NCBI GenBank assembly: GCA_964542765.1
Contig: CAZIVO010000004.1
Location: forward strand, 9,843 to 73,842
Direction: 5' to 3'
Source of the DNA: CAZIVO01 sp964542765
GTDB taxonomy: Bacteria; Planctomycetota; UBA1135; UBA2386
Length of the DNA: 64,000 nucleotides
Below are positions 36,818 through 46,720 of the stretch, piece by piece. How positions within the stretch are numbered: position 1 is the first letter of the stretch; each line of letters starts with the position of its first letter. A program made the position numbers and the translations under genes. The notes beneath the pieces are model-generated. The model ran no database searches. It worked only from the letters and a program-made list of their open reading frames with translations, and was not told the origin of the DNA.

Positions 36818-38227
36818 GTGATCACCCAAACGGAACTCCTGGACCAAGTCACACAAGATGTGGCCAGATGTCTCCGCCAGCACTCAAGTGAGCAAGCCGG
36901 CGGGTATGTAGCGGCCATCTCGGGTGGGGTCGACTCCACCGCGCTGGCCCTGGTACTCGCTCGGCTCCTTCGATCCGGTCAACTGGCAGGAGACCTCTCT
37001 CTGGGCTGGGTCGATCATGGCCTCCGACCCGACCGATCACGCGAGCGTAAGGCCGTCCATGCCCTCGCACACCAGCTCGGTCTGCCGCTCTTCGAGCGGC
37101 GACTCGGCGATGTCGGACAGAGTGAACGGGCACTGCGAGACGCCCGCTACACACAACTCATCGAAATCGCTCGAACTGCTGGAGCAGGCACGGTCTTGAC
37201 TGCACACCATGCCGATGACGTTCTCGAAACGATGGTCTTCCGACTGATGCGTGGAACAGGTCCGCGTGGACTCACGGGAATCCCCGAAAAACGCCCGCTT
37301 GCCGAAGGCATCAGCCTCATCCGACCTCTGCTGGGGATCCGGCGGCAGCAACTGGAAAAGCTGCTCGAAGAGCACGAAATCTCCGCCGTCGAAGATCCCA
37401 CCAACGCAGATCTCGATCGCAGCCGCAATCGCATCCGCCATCTGGTGCTGCCGGACTTGCGTCGCAAACTCGGCGACCGTGCCGAAGCCGCCCTGTTCGC
37501 CATGCTTGAAGCTGCACGAAAAATTGTCATCTCGGACGAAGAGCTCGCCGCATCGTATCTCGCGGACCATTGCCAATCTCCAGCGCACTGGCGATTCGAA
37601 CTCTCCCTCGAATCCAACGACTCAAAACCTCCACACATCCTCCACGAAACTTTCCGACAATTGCACGCGCGCCTGATTCCAGGCGCTCCGCCGCCGGCAT
37701 GGGCATGGATCGAACGGATGACAGACCTCTGCGACAAGCCCAGAGGGCAGCGGGTGACTGGCCCGGGCTGGCCTCTGGCCGAGCGCACTACCCAGGGCAT
37801 TCTCCTCGCCGACACCATCCACGCGGGAGCACCATCCCCCACCGAATTGCCGCTGAACGGTACCACCACCGCCTTCGGCACGACCGAGTGGCGCATCTCA
37901 GCTCGGCGGTATCAGGGGCCCGGCTCCATTCCTCCCGACCAGGGCCACGGGCGGCTCTACGTCGACGCAAGACATCTTCACCCACCATTGAGCGCCCGCC
38001 CCCCAGTTCCTGGCGAACGGTTTCAGCCACTCGGCCAGAGCAGAGATGTCGACCTGCGCGGCTTTCTCCACAATCGAAAGGTACCCATCTTTGACCGAGA
38101 CCGCCTACCTATCATCGTCGACCAAGATGACCAAATCGTCTGTGCCGCCAATATCGAAATAGCAAACCCCTTCAAAGTCTCGCCGGGCACTTCTGAACGT
38201 ATAGAGATCGTTGTATCGATGGGATAG
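36818..38227 (+). CDS. tilS: tRNA(Ile)-lysidine synthase
   Basis: 469 aa from a GTG at 36818. The start is uncertain: a GGAAGGG site sits unusually close, and an ATG-like frame upstream would overlap gap. The PP-loop is SGGVDS at 35-40. LGWVDHGLRPD, TAHHADDVLETMVFRLMRGTG and NRIRHLVLP are TilS signatures. A C-terminal substrate-binding region follows (PPVPGERFQPLGQS, FLHNRKVP). It makes lysidine at position 34 of the minor tRNA-Ile so that it reads AUA. Confidence 0.92.
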   Translation: MITQTELLDQVTQDVARCLRQHSSEQAGGYVAAISGGVDSTALALVLARLLRSGQLAGDLSLGWVDHGLRPDRSRERKAVHALAHQLGLPLFERRLGDVGQSERALRDARYTQLIEIARTAGAGTVLTAHHADDVLETMVFRLMRGTGPRGLTGIPEKRPLAEGISLIRPLLGIRRQQLEKLLEEHEISAVEDPTNADLDRSRNRIRHLVLPDLRRKLGDRAEAALFAMLEAARKIVISDEELAASYLADHCQSPAHWRFELSLESNDSKPPHILHETFRQLHARLIPGAPPPAWAWIERMTDLCDKPRGQRVTGPGWPLAERTTQGILLADTIHAGAPSPTELPLNGTTTAFGTTEWRISARRYQGPGSIPPDQGHGRLYVDARHLHPPLSARPPVPGERFQPLGQSRDVDLRGFLHNRKVPIFDRDRLPIIVDQDDQIVCAANIEIANPFKVSPGTSERIEIVVSMG

Positions 38228-38305
38228 CGCCGAGCCACACCCTCGGCCATACTTATACATCGGGCAGCCACGATCACCTCGCCCGGTAAGATTCGTCGCA
38301 AATCC

Positions 38306-40906
38306 ATGCCGGAACTCATCGTCGAAAACGGTCATCACAAGGGGCAACGCACAGTCCTTGTGCGCGAAACACCCTGCATCATTGGCACAGCGGATGATTG
38401 CACTCTGCGCCTCGATGACCCCGAAGTGGCCCGCGAGCATGCTGTCGTCAAGGCCCTCAAAGATGAAGGTTTCGGCATAAAGAGTCTCGCCGGAAAGTTC
38501 ACGGTCAATGGCCAGAGAACAGAAGTGGCACGACTCGAGGATGGGGATCAACTCGATCTGGGAAGCGTGCGACTGATCTACTCGGCCTCGGAAAAAACCA
38601 CAGCCACTGCCGGCAAGAACATGCTCGGCGGTTTCAAATTAATCGAAGTTCTCGGCAAGGGTGGCATGGGGACTGTCTACCGCGCTGAACAAGTCAGCTT
38701 GCATCGTGAAGTCGCCCTCAAAGTGCTGTCCAAGAAACTCACCAAGGACCCGGTGTTCGTGGCCCGTTTCGTCGCCGAAGCTCGTGCAGCCGCCCGCCTC
38801 CACCATCCCAATGTCGTGCAAGTGTTCGACGTCGGCCATGAAGGTGATACCTACTACTACTCGATGGAACTCATGCATGAGGGATCCCTCGAGCAAGAGT
38901 TGAGGTCCCGCGGCAAGATCCCCGAGGCAGAAGCCCTCCAGCTCACCGCAGCAGCCGCTTATGGACTTAGCTACGCCAACTCCTTGCGAATTGTCCATCG
39001 CGACATCAAACCCGACAACCTGATGATCGACCGGCATGGGCAAGTCAAGATCGCTGATCTCGGTCTAGCGCTGACAGACGAAGATGACCTGAGCAATGTG
39101 GCGGGAACGCCACATTTCATGTCGCCCGAACAAGCTCTCCGCAACACACCCGATCATCGCAGCGATCTCTACTCCCTGGGCTGCACCCTCTACCGCCTCC
39201 TCACCGGCCAAACCCCCTTCCAGGGCGACAGCGTCAAGGAGATCCTCCGCGCCCACGTCAAGGATGCGCCAGAACCACCTTCAAAGGTCAATCCGGAGAT
39301 CTCCTCCGAAGCCTCTGCCATCGTCGACAAGCTCCTCGAGAAACAACTCGACCAGCGCTATCAGACCGCCGATGACCTCCTCCTCGACCTCGAACAGGTC
39401 ATTGCACCAGCAACCCGCAAGGGCCTCCTCATCGGCAGTGCCATCGCGGCGCTGGTCATCGCCGTTGGAGGTATCTACTACGGCATGACGCGCCCCGAGG
39501 GGAAAACAGAAACGATCGTCAAGGAGATCAAGAACCCCGCTGACAAGAAGCTCGTCGCGGAGAATCGCGAGCTCAAGGCCGAAGCTGCCTTCTGGAAAAT
39601 CAGCGCCTCTGATCTCGACGGTATAGAACTCGCGCTCGCTCTCGAGAGCATGGCCGAAGAGCATCGAGAGACACAGCATGCCGGCAAGGGACTCGCCGCG
39701 GCCAAGCAAATCCGGACCCGCATAGAAACTGCGAAGCAAGCCAAACAAAAATTCGAACAGGCGGTCCAGCAAGAAGTCATACGCCTGGAAATGGTTGTCC
39801 GGGAGGCTATCTCCCAAGCCGACTACACCAAGGCAAACGATATCTTGGACAAGAAGAGTGGCCCGCAAGAACTCCGCGATCACCCAGTGGTCGCCAACTC
39901 TTACGCCAAGCTACGCTCCGAACTGATCTCCGTCATGTCCCAGCGCCTGACCAGCATGAAGCAGGCCTTCGAAAACGCGCTGGAAGACCGAAACCACGAA
40001 GCAACCACCACGGCTCTGGCTGCGCTCGAAGCTGTCCTCGATGATGACAAGGGCTGGCCGCTGCCAATCTTGGCGGTCGCTGATGATCTCCGCAAATACA
40101 TCGGCGACGGTTACCGAAGACATACAGCCCAACAACAGTCGGAGCAAAGAGATGCGGTCGCCCAGTCATGGCAGACCTTCAGAGAGGGAATTTTTTCTCC
40201 CGACGGTTTCATGGCGCGTATACGAACCTTCGACTTCGTGGGTGCCGCCAATGCTGCCAGCGAAACCCAGAAGCGGTTGGGCAATTTCATTTCCAGAGAA
40301 GTCGCCGAGCATCTTGCCGTCGCCGCCCGCGAAGCGGATGGCTTTCTACAAGTCTTCACCAAGGCATCAGCTGACGGAACGCTCAGCTACAAGCCCCCAG
40401 GATCGGACTCCGCCTTGCCGATCATCTCCTTCACAACCTCCGGCGACCAAGCCGGTCTGACAGTAAAAGATGGCCCACGCATCAGACCGAAACCCCGCCT
40501 CATCCCACTGACCGAACTGCTCGCGGAAAATCCCGCCACCGTTTTCACACTACCCGAGGCGCCCGACTCTCTCGGCCGCGCAGCCTTCCTCGGCCTCCTG
40601 TCGCTCGACACGACTCTCCAGAACGCGCAGGCCTACATTGCGGCCATCGACAGCGGCGACGACACCAGCGGGATCGGTGAGCAGAGCTATCGCGGCGGCA
40701 ATAGCGCCCTCCCCTTTGCAACGACCATCCTCGAGGGACGAGGGCCGTCATGGGCCGATGCTCTCCACCGTGAAATGCTCGCATCCCAGATTCTCGCGCA
40801 AGCGTTACGCGCCATGTCAGAGAGGCGAAACATCGCAGCGGCTACACACCTCGAACGGCTGCTGGCCGAATACCCACGATCTTGCGTTGTTCAAAAATTC
40901 CATTAG
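38306..40906 (+). CDS. FHA-domain Ser/Thr protein kinase, membrane-anchored
   Basis: 866 aa. An FHA domain (about 1-95; CIIGTADDCTLRLDDPEVAREHA) precedes a complete Hanks-type kinase: Gly loop GKGGMG (117-122), Lys139, HRDIKPDN (231-238, Asp233), DLG (251-253) in place of DFG, and MSPEQ. One membrane helix (374-393) then leads to a 470-residue extracytoplasmic part, predicted helical or coiled-coil to about 580. An N-terminal FHA before the kinase allows autoregulation by phospho-Thr binding. The target is unknown. Confidence 0.9.
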   Translation: MPELIVENGHHKGQRTVLVRETPCIIGTADDCTLRLDDPEVAREHAVVKALKDEGFGIKSLAGKFTVNGQRTEVARLEDGDQLDLGSVRLIYSASEKTTATAGKNMLGGFKLIEVLGKGGMGTVYRAEQVSLHREVALKVLSKKLTKDPVFVARFVAEARAAARLHHPNVVQVFDVGHEGDTYYYSMELMHEGSLEQELRSRGKIPEAEALQLTAAAAYGLSYANSLRIVHRDIKPDNLMIDRHGQVKIADLGLALTDEDDLSNVAGTPHFMSPEQALRNTPDHRSDLYSLGCTLYRLLTGQTPFQGDSVKEILRAHVKDAPEPPSKVNPEISSEASAIVDKLLEKQLDQRYQTADDLLLDLEQVIAPATRKGLLIGSAIAALVIAVGGIYYGMTRPEGKTETIVKEIKNPADKKLVAENRELKAEAAFWKISASDLDGIELALALESMAEEHRETQHAGKGLAAAKQIRTRIETAKQAKQKFEQAVQQEVIRLEMVVREAISQADYTKANDILDKKSGPQELRDHPVVANSYAKLRSELISVMSQRLTSMKQAFENALEDRNHEATTTALAALEAVLDDDKGWPLPILAVADDLRKYIGDGYRRHTAQQQSEQRDAVAQSWQTFREGIFSPDGFMARIRTFDFVGAANAASETQKRLGNFISREVAEHLAVAAREADGFLQVFTKASADGTLSYKPPGSDSALPIISFTTSGDQAGLTVKDGPRIRPKPRLIPLTELLAENPATVFTLPEAPDSLGRAAFLGLLSLDTTLQNAQAYIAAIDSGDDTSGIGEQSYRGGNSALPFATTILEGRGPSWADALHREMLASQILAQALRAMSERRNIAAATHLERLLAEYPRSCVVQKFH

Positions 40907-40924
40907 CTCCAAGCCCACATCCCG

Positions 40925-41245
40925 ATGGCCTCGATTGCTGATCTGAGCCTCATCGAAACAGCTCATGGGATCTCCTTCAAGGTGTGGGCGATCCCTGGCT
41001 CGAGCCGAGAACGCATCGTTGGAGTTCATGGTGACGCACTCAAAATTTCTGTGTCCGCACCGCCACAGAAAGGCAAAGCAAACAAGCGCATCCTCGCCCT
41101 CCTGGCAAACCAGTTGCAGATCTCCCCGCGACAGATCTCACTCGAATCAGGAACAACCTCTCGCGACAAATCGGTTCGGGTGCAAGATCTGACCGCGGAG
41201 AAGATACGCTGCTTGCTCGCCCCCATCCTTCTATCACAAAATTAA
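40925..41245 (+). CDS. DUF167 (YggU-like) family protein
   Basis: 106 aa. The pattern is clear: VWAIPGSSRERIVG, LKISVSAPPQKGKANKRILALLA, SGTTSRDKSVRV. This is a small conserved bacterial family of unknown biochemical role with a compact alpha/beta fold. It is 18 bp after the kinase gene and 8 bp before the PNP-like gene, probably in one transcript. Confidence 0.9.
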   Translation: MASIADLSLIETAHGISFKVWAIPGSSRERIVGVHGDALKISVSAPPQKGKANKRILALLANQLQISPRQISLESGTTSRDKSVRVQDLTAEKIRCLLAPILLSQN

Positions 41246-41253
41246 CGGATACC

Positions 41254-42084
41254 GTGACACCCAACGAACCAACTCTGAGTCAACGCATTGCCAACACTGC
41301 TGCCGAACTCAAACATCGACTTGGCCAAGAGCCGCGGGTTGCCATGCTGTTAGGGACCGGGCACACATCTATTGCCGGGCAGTTGAAAAATCGCGTCACA
41401 CTCAAATCGGAGGATCTGCCCGCCGGCATAAACTTCTCCGAGAACTCACCGCTGCTGGCTGGCGAACTCGAAGGCATCCCTGTGGTTATCGCAGACGCTC
41501 CGCTCGCCTGCCACGAAGGGCACCCGCCGGAAGCCGTAACCTTCCCTGTTCGAGTCCTGCAAGCGATGGGAGTAGAACTCCTCTGCCTGTCCGCCGGTGG
41601 CGCAAGCTTGAGCCTTCAACTTGAACCAGGCACCATCGCCGTGGTGGAGGACCACATCAACCTGTCGGGATTCCACCCTCTGCAAGGGCCTTACGATCCA
41701 GATATCGGCCCCGGTTGCCACGACATGTCAGACCCTTACCCGTCACGATGGCGGGAAATCGCCCGGGGAGTCGCCATCGAAGCCGGCATCCCATGCCTGC
41801 ATGGGGTCTATGCCGCAATACCTGGTCCAAGCCTGCCCACCCGCGCCGAATACCGGTTCCTCAAGCGGGTCGGAGCCGATCTGGTTGGCATGGCACTGGT
41901 CCCGGAAGTCCTCGCCGCTGTTCACTGCGGTATCGATGTCCTCGCTCTCGTCGGAGTCACCCAGATGGTGGCCCTCGAAAGCCACCGCCCGGTATCGATC
42001 GAATCAATGGTCGATGCCGCTGATCTGGCAGCGCCACGAATGGCGGCGATGATCGCGGGTATCGTCAGGACCTTGCCACGATGA
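41254..42084 (+). CDS. PNP-fold protein with altered active site
   Basis: 276 aa from a GTG start. The fold is that of trimeric purine nucleoside phosphorylase: VEDHINLSGFHPLQGP, CHDMSDPYP, GADLVGMALVPEVLAAVHCG. Aligned by eye with human PNP, the phosphate ligands Arg84, His86 and Ser220 become Pro, Ala and Ala. Tyr88 becomes His. The base-binding Glu201 and Asn243 become Pro and Gln. Ser33 becomes Thr. Ordinary phosphorolysis therefore looks unlikely; a changed substrate or a binding role is possible. Its stop overlaps purN (ATGA), linking it to purine metabolism. Confidence 0.75.
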   Translation: MTPNEPTLSQRIANTAAELKHRLGQEPRVAMLLGTGHTSIAGQLKNRVTLKSEDLPAGINFSENSPLLAGELEGIPVVIADAPLACHEGHPPEAVTFPVRVLQAMGVELLCLSAGGASLSLQLEPGTIAVVEDHINLSGFHPLQGPYDPDIGPGCHDMSDPYPSRWREIARGVAIEAGIPCLHGVYAAIPGPSLPTRAEYRFLKRVGADLVGMALVPEVLAAVHCGIDVLALVGVTQMVALESHRPVSIESMVDAADLAAPRMAAMIAGIVRTLPR

Positions 42085-42653
42085 CAGGCAACCTCCCTAC
42101 CAGGATCGGGATCCTCCTCTCAGGAGGTGGTCGCACCCTGCAAAACCTGATCGACTGCATCGCAAGTGGGAGTCTGGATGCCGAAATCGGATGTGTGATC
42201 TCGAACCGCGAAGTCGCCTACGGCCTCACTCGTGCACGACAGGCCAACATCCCCACCTTCGTCGAGCATGAACCCGAGCATATCTACACCCTGCTACGCC
42301 AGCACCAGATCGAACTGGTTTGTCTGGCGGGATACCTGCGACTGCTTCCGATCGCCGAAGACTTCGAGGGCCGCGTCATCAACATCCATCCGGCTCTTTT
42401 GCCCAAGTTCGGTGGCAAGGGCTTCCATGGCGAGCACGTTCACCACGCCGTCCTCGAGGCCAAAGAGACGCGATCTGGTTGTAGCGTGCACTATTGCAAC
42501 AACGACTACGACGATGGTCCCCTGCTCCTCCAAACCGAGGTCGAAGTCCTCCCCGAAGACTCCGTCGAAACTCTGGCTGCACGCGTCTTCGCCGCCGAAT
42601 GCGAAACCTATCCACAAGCCATCCGCTCTTGGCGCGAGCAGCATCCTCGCTGA
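42081..42653 (+). CDS. purN: Phosphoribosylglycinamide formyltransferase
   Basis: 190 aa, family length. The N-terminal ligand loop is LLSGGGRTLQNLI. The catalytic triad is visible as Asn101 and His103 in NIHPALLP and Asp144 in YDDGPLLLQ. It transfers a formyl group from 10-formyl-tetrahydrofolate to GAR in purine synthesis. It overlaps the preceding PNP-like gene by 4 bp. Confidence 0.93.
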   Translation: MTGNLPTRIGILLSGGGRTLQNLIDCIASGSLDAEIGCVISNREVAYGLTRARQANIPTFVEHEPEHIYTLLRQHQIELVCLAGYLRLLPIAEDFEGRVINIHPALLPKFGGKGFHGEHVHHAVLEAKETRSGCSVHYCNNDYDDGPLLLQTEVEVLPEDSVETLAARVFAAECETYPQAIRSWREQHPR

Positions 42654-42720
42654 CTGCCCAAGACTCCCTGCTGCCCAAGACTCCCTGTATCCGTCCCCGC
42701 CCCACCCAGCGAAGGTCAAC

Positions 42721-43368
42721 TCACCGATCCGACTCCCTTGGAACACCTGTGCGGGCAACATTGGACTGATCCAGAGAGGCCAGCATCTGCGCGATGACAC
42801 GATACGTCGCCCTCCCCAAGAGAACCGGAGTGGCAGGCGGTATCATCCCGACCTCACTGACCTGGTGATCACCAAACTCCTGTTCGAACCAGACCGGACG
42901 TTCACCTCCAGCCATGATCGGCCCATGAACCCGGACCCCGAGACGAACCGATGCGAAGGTATTGCGCCCGGTAACCCGCTCGACCAAAGCGGCATGGAAA
43001 TCGAGGATCTCGATGCGGAGGAGGCAGGCTTCTGCGTGAATACCGGGGAGAGCCTCTGCAAAAACACGTGACCGTGTGAGCGATTCTTGCACGACATCAC
43101 CCAGCATCTCCGGAATCGATCGCACCCAAAGTGATTCCGGCATGTACTCCACCACCGCACTCCTGGTAGCACCGTCCGGAAGCAACGGTCCGCGCGCATC
43201 GACAACCGGAAGAATTGTTACCGGACGATCCGCAGCAATCTTGACCTGATAATTCGGCGGACGAAAAAGCCTCTCGTTGGTTGCCAGATCCAGACCCGGC
43301 GAACTCGCACACCCACCAAGAACGCCCAGCAGGAAGAAAGGAGTCAGTTCACATCGCAATCCGCTCAT
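42721..43368 (-). CDS. Lipoprotein, ABC-transport auxiliary (PqiC/DUF330)-like
   Basis: 215 aa with lipobox LGGC (Cys20). The pattern of an early PVxxxR-like segment, ESLWVRSIPEMLGDVVQESLTRSRVF, then LRIEILDFHAAL, resembles the ABC-transport auxiliary lipoprotein family (by eye, moderate). It starts 37 bp after the DUF4340 gene and probably ends the five-gene ABC cassette on this strand. It may link an inner-membrane transporter to the outer envelope. Confidence 0.6.
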   Translation of the reverse strand: MSGLRCELTPFFLLGVLGGCASSPGLDLATNERLFRPPNYQVKIAADRPVTILPVVDARGPLLPDGATRSAVVEYMPESLWVRSIPEMLGDVVQESLTRSRVFAEALPGIHAEACLLRIEILDFHAALVERVTGRNTFASVRLGVRVHGPIMAGGERPVWFEQEFGDHQVSEVGMIPPATPVLLGRATYRVIAQMLASLDQSNVARTGVPRESDR

Positions 43369-43405
43369 CTTTGTAACCTACCTTCCCGAAGGCCTTTCAA
43401 CTCCA

Positions 43406-45130
43406 CTACTGTGGTGCAATCGCAATGATCGCACTCGCCACGAACCTGGAGATCTCGTAAAGCACCGCAACCCGTTGAGTCCGAACGAACGTCAACTCCC
43501 CGGCCGCGCGCAGCAGGCGCAACGTCTCGATCTCGGATCCCTCCACCGTCTGCAACTCAATTTCGATCTGATCGGTAGCATCGATGCCCGCCTCGAGCGC
43601 ATGCACTCGCACGCCCTTCAGATCCTTCAATTCGGCGGCAACAGTCTCGGCATCAGTATTCACACTTCCGTCATCACTCACCCGCCACTGGCCATCCGGG
43701 CCACGAACATAGATCTTCGACCGGTCCGCTCGCTTCAAAACCATCCGCGCAATCTGACCCGGCACGTCATTTCGATAAATATCGAGAGCGACAAAATCCG
43801 TCCACGGTGAGCGCAAAACATCAGCGTGGACCTTTGCCGCCTTGACGATGTGCGGCTCATCGGCACGCTTGACGAAAGTGAACTCTCCCGTGTCCTTGCC
43901 AATATGGAGAACCGTCGGCCGAATATCGAAAGGCCCGGTCAATTCAACAGTAAGGAAGCCACTATCCAGGCCATAGGTTGCGGACGGCCCAGGATCCGAG
44001 ACAAATTCGTGGGCCCCCAAATTGCGCAAGGCATGAATCAACTTCCCGACCGGTGTTGCACGGGCCTGGCAATGGACCGGCAAGGTCACCTTCAGCAGAT
44101 TACCTACTCCGCGCTCGAACTGGAGATGCTTTGCTCCTGGGTCCACCAGCGAGATCCGCAACTTCGAAGCCTGCTCGGCCGGGAAGGGAATCAACAATCT
44201 TGAGCGGAGTTGTTCTGCCGGAATTTTCAACATCTGACCATACCGGCTCTTTTTGATACTGAACTCGAGTCCGCGAGGCTCCACCAAGGCGATCAACGAT
44301 TCCTCGCCTTGAACCCACACCTTCAGACTCTCCTTTCCGGAAACGCCTTGGACCTCGACGACAAAATCGGGCTGCGGGCGCAACCCCATCGTGCCGCTCA
44401 AAAATTGATCGGCGCGCATCCCCAGAATCTCGGCAATGAACTGCATGGCCAGAGCCTGCTCGACACGCACATCGATGGGGTCGCGGAGCCGAATGGTGCC
44501 ATCCCGACCTCGCTCCAGGACGAGACTCTCCTCGCGATCATCAGCACCCGATTTCCGCATGACCGCGATTCGCTCGACCTCCTCGAACTCGGTCTCGAAC
44601 ACGGAATGCTCGCGAAAGTCATCGGGGATGCCCTGCAAAGCTCCCCACAATGCCATTCCCCCGCGGTGAATCTCCTGGCCCATCCTGATGAACACACCAC
44701 CCAGCGGACCCTCATCGCCAATCTCGACGCGTATCTCGTCATCTCCAAAATACAGAGCCACCTCACCACGCGGCTGGTCGAGGCCCGTCTGCGCCAAAAG
44801 ATCATCATCAATCTCGGAGGGCTTGTACGTCCGCATGAGCAGCGCCGTGTCATACTGCTGCGCCAAGCTCATCAACCTTCCCGATGATGCGAAATCCACC
44901 AGCGGCTCAACGATATGCCATCGATGATCGCGGCGCTCGAGATGGATGGGGCGCATATCCCTGTCACTGCGAAAGACGATCTTGTCGGCATCCAACAAGT
45001 GCTTGCCGCCAAGGAGTGATACCTGCAACTCCCGATTGCCATCACCCGCGCCGCCACCATCTTCTTTCGTCAGCCACAGGGCGAAACCGAGTAGGGCAAC
45101 CAGAAACACCAACAGCAAGCTAGTCCGCAT
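43406..45130 (-). CDS. DUF4340 membrane-anchored protein
   Basis: 574 aa from the ATG at 45130, preferred over a TTG 6 bp upstream because a GAGGGAG ribosome site is well spaced. One N-terminal membrane helix (about 3-20) is followed by a large exported part with DUF4340-like repeats of small beta domains: WHIVEPLVDFASSGRLMSLAQ, WRVSDDGSVNTDAETVAAELKDLKG. DUF4340 proteins nearly always follow GldG-type genes. Their function is unknown; a periplasmic subunit of the ABC complex is inferred. Confidence 0.8.
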   Translation of the reverse strand: MRTSLLLVFLVALLGFALWLTKEDGGGAGDGNRELQVSLLGGKHLLDADKIVFRSDRDMRPIHLERRDHRWHIVEPLVDFASSGRLMSLAQQYDTALLMRTYKPSEIDDDLLAQTGLDQPRGEVALYFGDDEIRVEIGDEGPLGGVFIRMGQEIHRGGMALWGALQGIPDDFREHSVFETEFEEVERIAVMRKSGADDREESLVLERGRDGTIRLRDPIDVRVEQALAMQFIAEILGMRADQFLSGTMGLRPQPDFVVEVQGVSGKESLKVWVQGEESLIALVEPRGLEFSIKKSRYGQMLKIPAEQLRSRLLIPFPAEQASKLRISLVDPGAKHLQFERGVGNLLKVTLPVHCQARATPVGKLIHALRNLGAHEFVSDPGPSATYGLDSGFLTVELTGPFDIRPTVLHIGKDTGEFTFVKRADEPHIVKAAKVHADVLRSPWTDFVALDIYRNDVPGQIARMVLKRADRSKIYVRGPDGQWRVSDDGSVNTDAETVAAELKDLKGVRVHALEAGIDATDQIEIELQTVEGSEIETLRLLRAAGELTFVRTQRVAVLYEISRFVASAIIAIAPQ

Positions 45131-45136
45131 CCCCAA

Positions 45137-46720
45137 TCACTCCCTCTTGCGGACCCAGAACACGATCAGACCAAGAAAGAGGAGACCCCCTGGCACGCCG
45201 CCGATCAAGAGCCACCGAACTCGAGACAGTTGTTGCGGCACCACCTCCAGGCGTCGAGAGACATATCGATCACCGCGCACACTGACCAACGCCCTCCGCT
45301 CTGCCAACCAGTTAAAAATATTGAGACCGAGGTCGCCATTCACCTGGTAACGCGTGTTGTGAAAACCTTGCGCCGACATCACGATCGCATGCCCCAGGCG
45401 GGAATCTTCCGAGGAGTCCACATCTATCAAGGCCCCCACACAGCGCGATGCGAGCAGACTCCGGTCCGCTGCGACGACATAGTCAACCTGCCCCTGCGCA
45501 CCAACACGATCCTCCAGCCAGGCCAGGCTATCGGTATTCAGAAAGCTCGTATCGACACGAACCCCCTCGAGGCCATTGGGCTCCAGGGCTCGTATCTCCC
45601 TGCCGAACACGAACTGCGGATATCTCTGACGGTTCATCAAGGGGCGCGTGATCTCATGAACCGGATTCATCTTGACCAGCATGAGATTCTGAACCTCCTG
45701 GCTTCCCATCTGAGTCTTGTGGGGGTCGCGTGGGTCGCGGATCAAATGACACACCAACCGCTCGCCCACCTCGAAGCCGAGTCGCTTCCCCAACCCGACA
45801 AGGCCGACATTCCAATCACGGGGAAGTTCATACCAGGCCACATTCGCAAACAAACGGCCGCCTCGACGCAGATAAGAAACCAATGCTTCGGCAGCCTGCT
45901 CGGACATCTCGTGCTTGGGCTCGATGAGAGCAACAATCTGCGCATCCTCCGGCACACGGCCTTCCTTCTCCAGATCGAGAACATCGATCTCGAAGCCTTC
46001 TGCCTCGAGATCCGTGAGTAACATCGAGTAAGAACCAGCCGTCGCCCTGGTCATCTCGGCCTCACCATGCCCGGTGAGGAAATAGATCTTTGGAGAACCC
46101 TCCACGAGCAAGGACTTGATGGCACTGGAAATAGCCTCTTCGCCTTTGTAGTCCTTCAAGATCGGCATGGACCGCCGTGATCCAGGCACACCGCTCTGAG
46201 TCGTCGCCCCAAAATCGATATCGGCGACATCGGCCTCCAGCGAGATCGTCTTCCAGCGCTTGTCAAGCTTGACGATGATCGTATTCGACCGTCGCATCTT
46301 GATCTCCTTGAGGACCTCGCGAACCTTCGCGGGTTCTTGGCGAAGATCTACATGCGTGACCGAAACCGAATCACCACCCAGGTAGTCATACTGACGAAGC
46401 AAGTCGATCGTCAGGTCCTGCAGCCTCTTGTGGATATCGATCCGCCGACGATCCCAGTCCGACATACGGGAGTTCGGAGCAACAAGTGGTTCGAAGATCG
46501 TGTGGATCTCCACCTTCTTGCCATCGCGCAGGATGCCCGCGAGGAGATCCTTGGTAGCCGATTCAACACTGAAGCGGGCTTGCGGCGAAAGATCCCATAG
46601 CGCCTTGGCCGACGGCAGCGTCGCCAGCACGATCAACAACAGTACCGCCACCAGCGCGAGTGCTGCCTGGAAGATGGCGTTGAACCACCCGACGATCCTC
46701 CGACTGTCACCTACCGCCAT
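45137..46720 (-). CDS. GldG-family ABC-associated membrane protein
   Basis: 527 aa. An N-terminal membrane helix (about 14-38), a large extracytoplasmic part with the GldG/IFT52-like segment (KIYFLTGHGEAEM, ALIEPKHEMSEQAAEALVSYLRRGGRLFANV) and a C-terminal helix (WLLIGGVPGGLLFLGLIVFW) match the GldG family. In Bacteroidetes these pair with GldA and GldF, but similar sets occur in many non-gliding planctomycetes. It overlaps the permease end by 10 bp. Confidence 0.85.
   Translation of the reverse strand: MAVGDSRRIVGWFNAIFQAALALVAVLLLIVLATLPSAKALWDLSPQARFSVESATKDLLAGILRDGKKVEIHTIFEPLVAPNSRMSDWDRRRIDIHKRLQDLTIDLLRQYDYLGGDSVSVTHVDLRQEPAKVREVLKEIKMRRSNTIIVKLDKRWKTISLEADVADIDFGATTQSGVPGSRRSMPILKDYKGEEAISSAIKSLLVEGSPKIYFLTGHGEAEMTRATAGSYSMLLTDLEAEGFEIDVLDLEKEGRVPEDAQIVALIEPKHEMSEQAAEALVSYLRRGGRLFANVAWYELPRDWNVGLVGLGKRLGFEVGERLVCHLIRDPRDPHKTQMGSQEVQNLMLVKMNPVHEITRPLMNRQRYPQFVFGREIRALEPNGLEGVRVDTSFLNTDSLAWLEDRVGAQGQVDYVVAADRSLLASRCVGALIDVDSSEDSRLGHAIVMSAQGFHNTRYQVNGDLGLNIFNWLAERRALVSVRGDRYVSRRLEVVPQQLSRVRWLLIGGVPGGLLFLGLIVFWVRKRE

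Noticed and set aside
42653..42686. Two tandem copies of a 17-bp sequence (CTGCCCAAGACTCCCTG)
   Set aside because: A short local duplication just after purN without structure or further copies; no function suggested.
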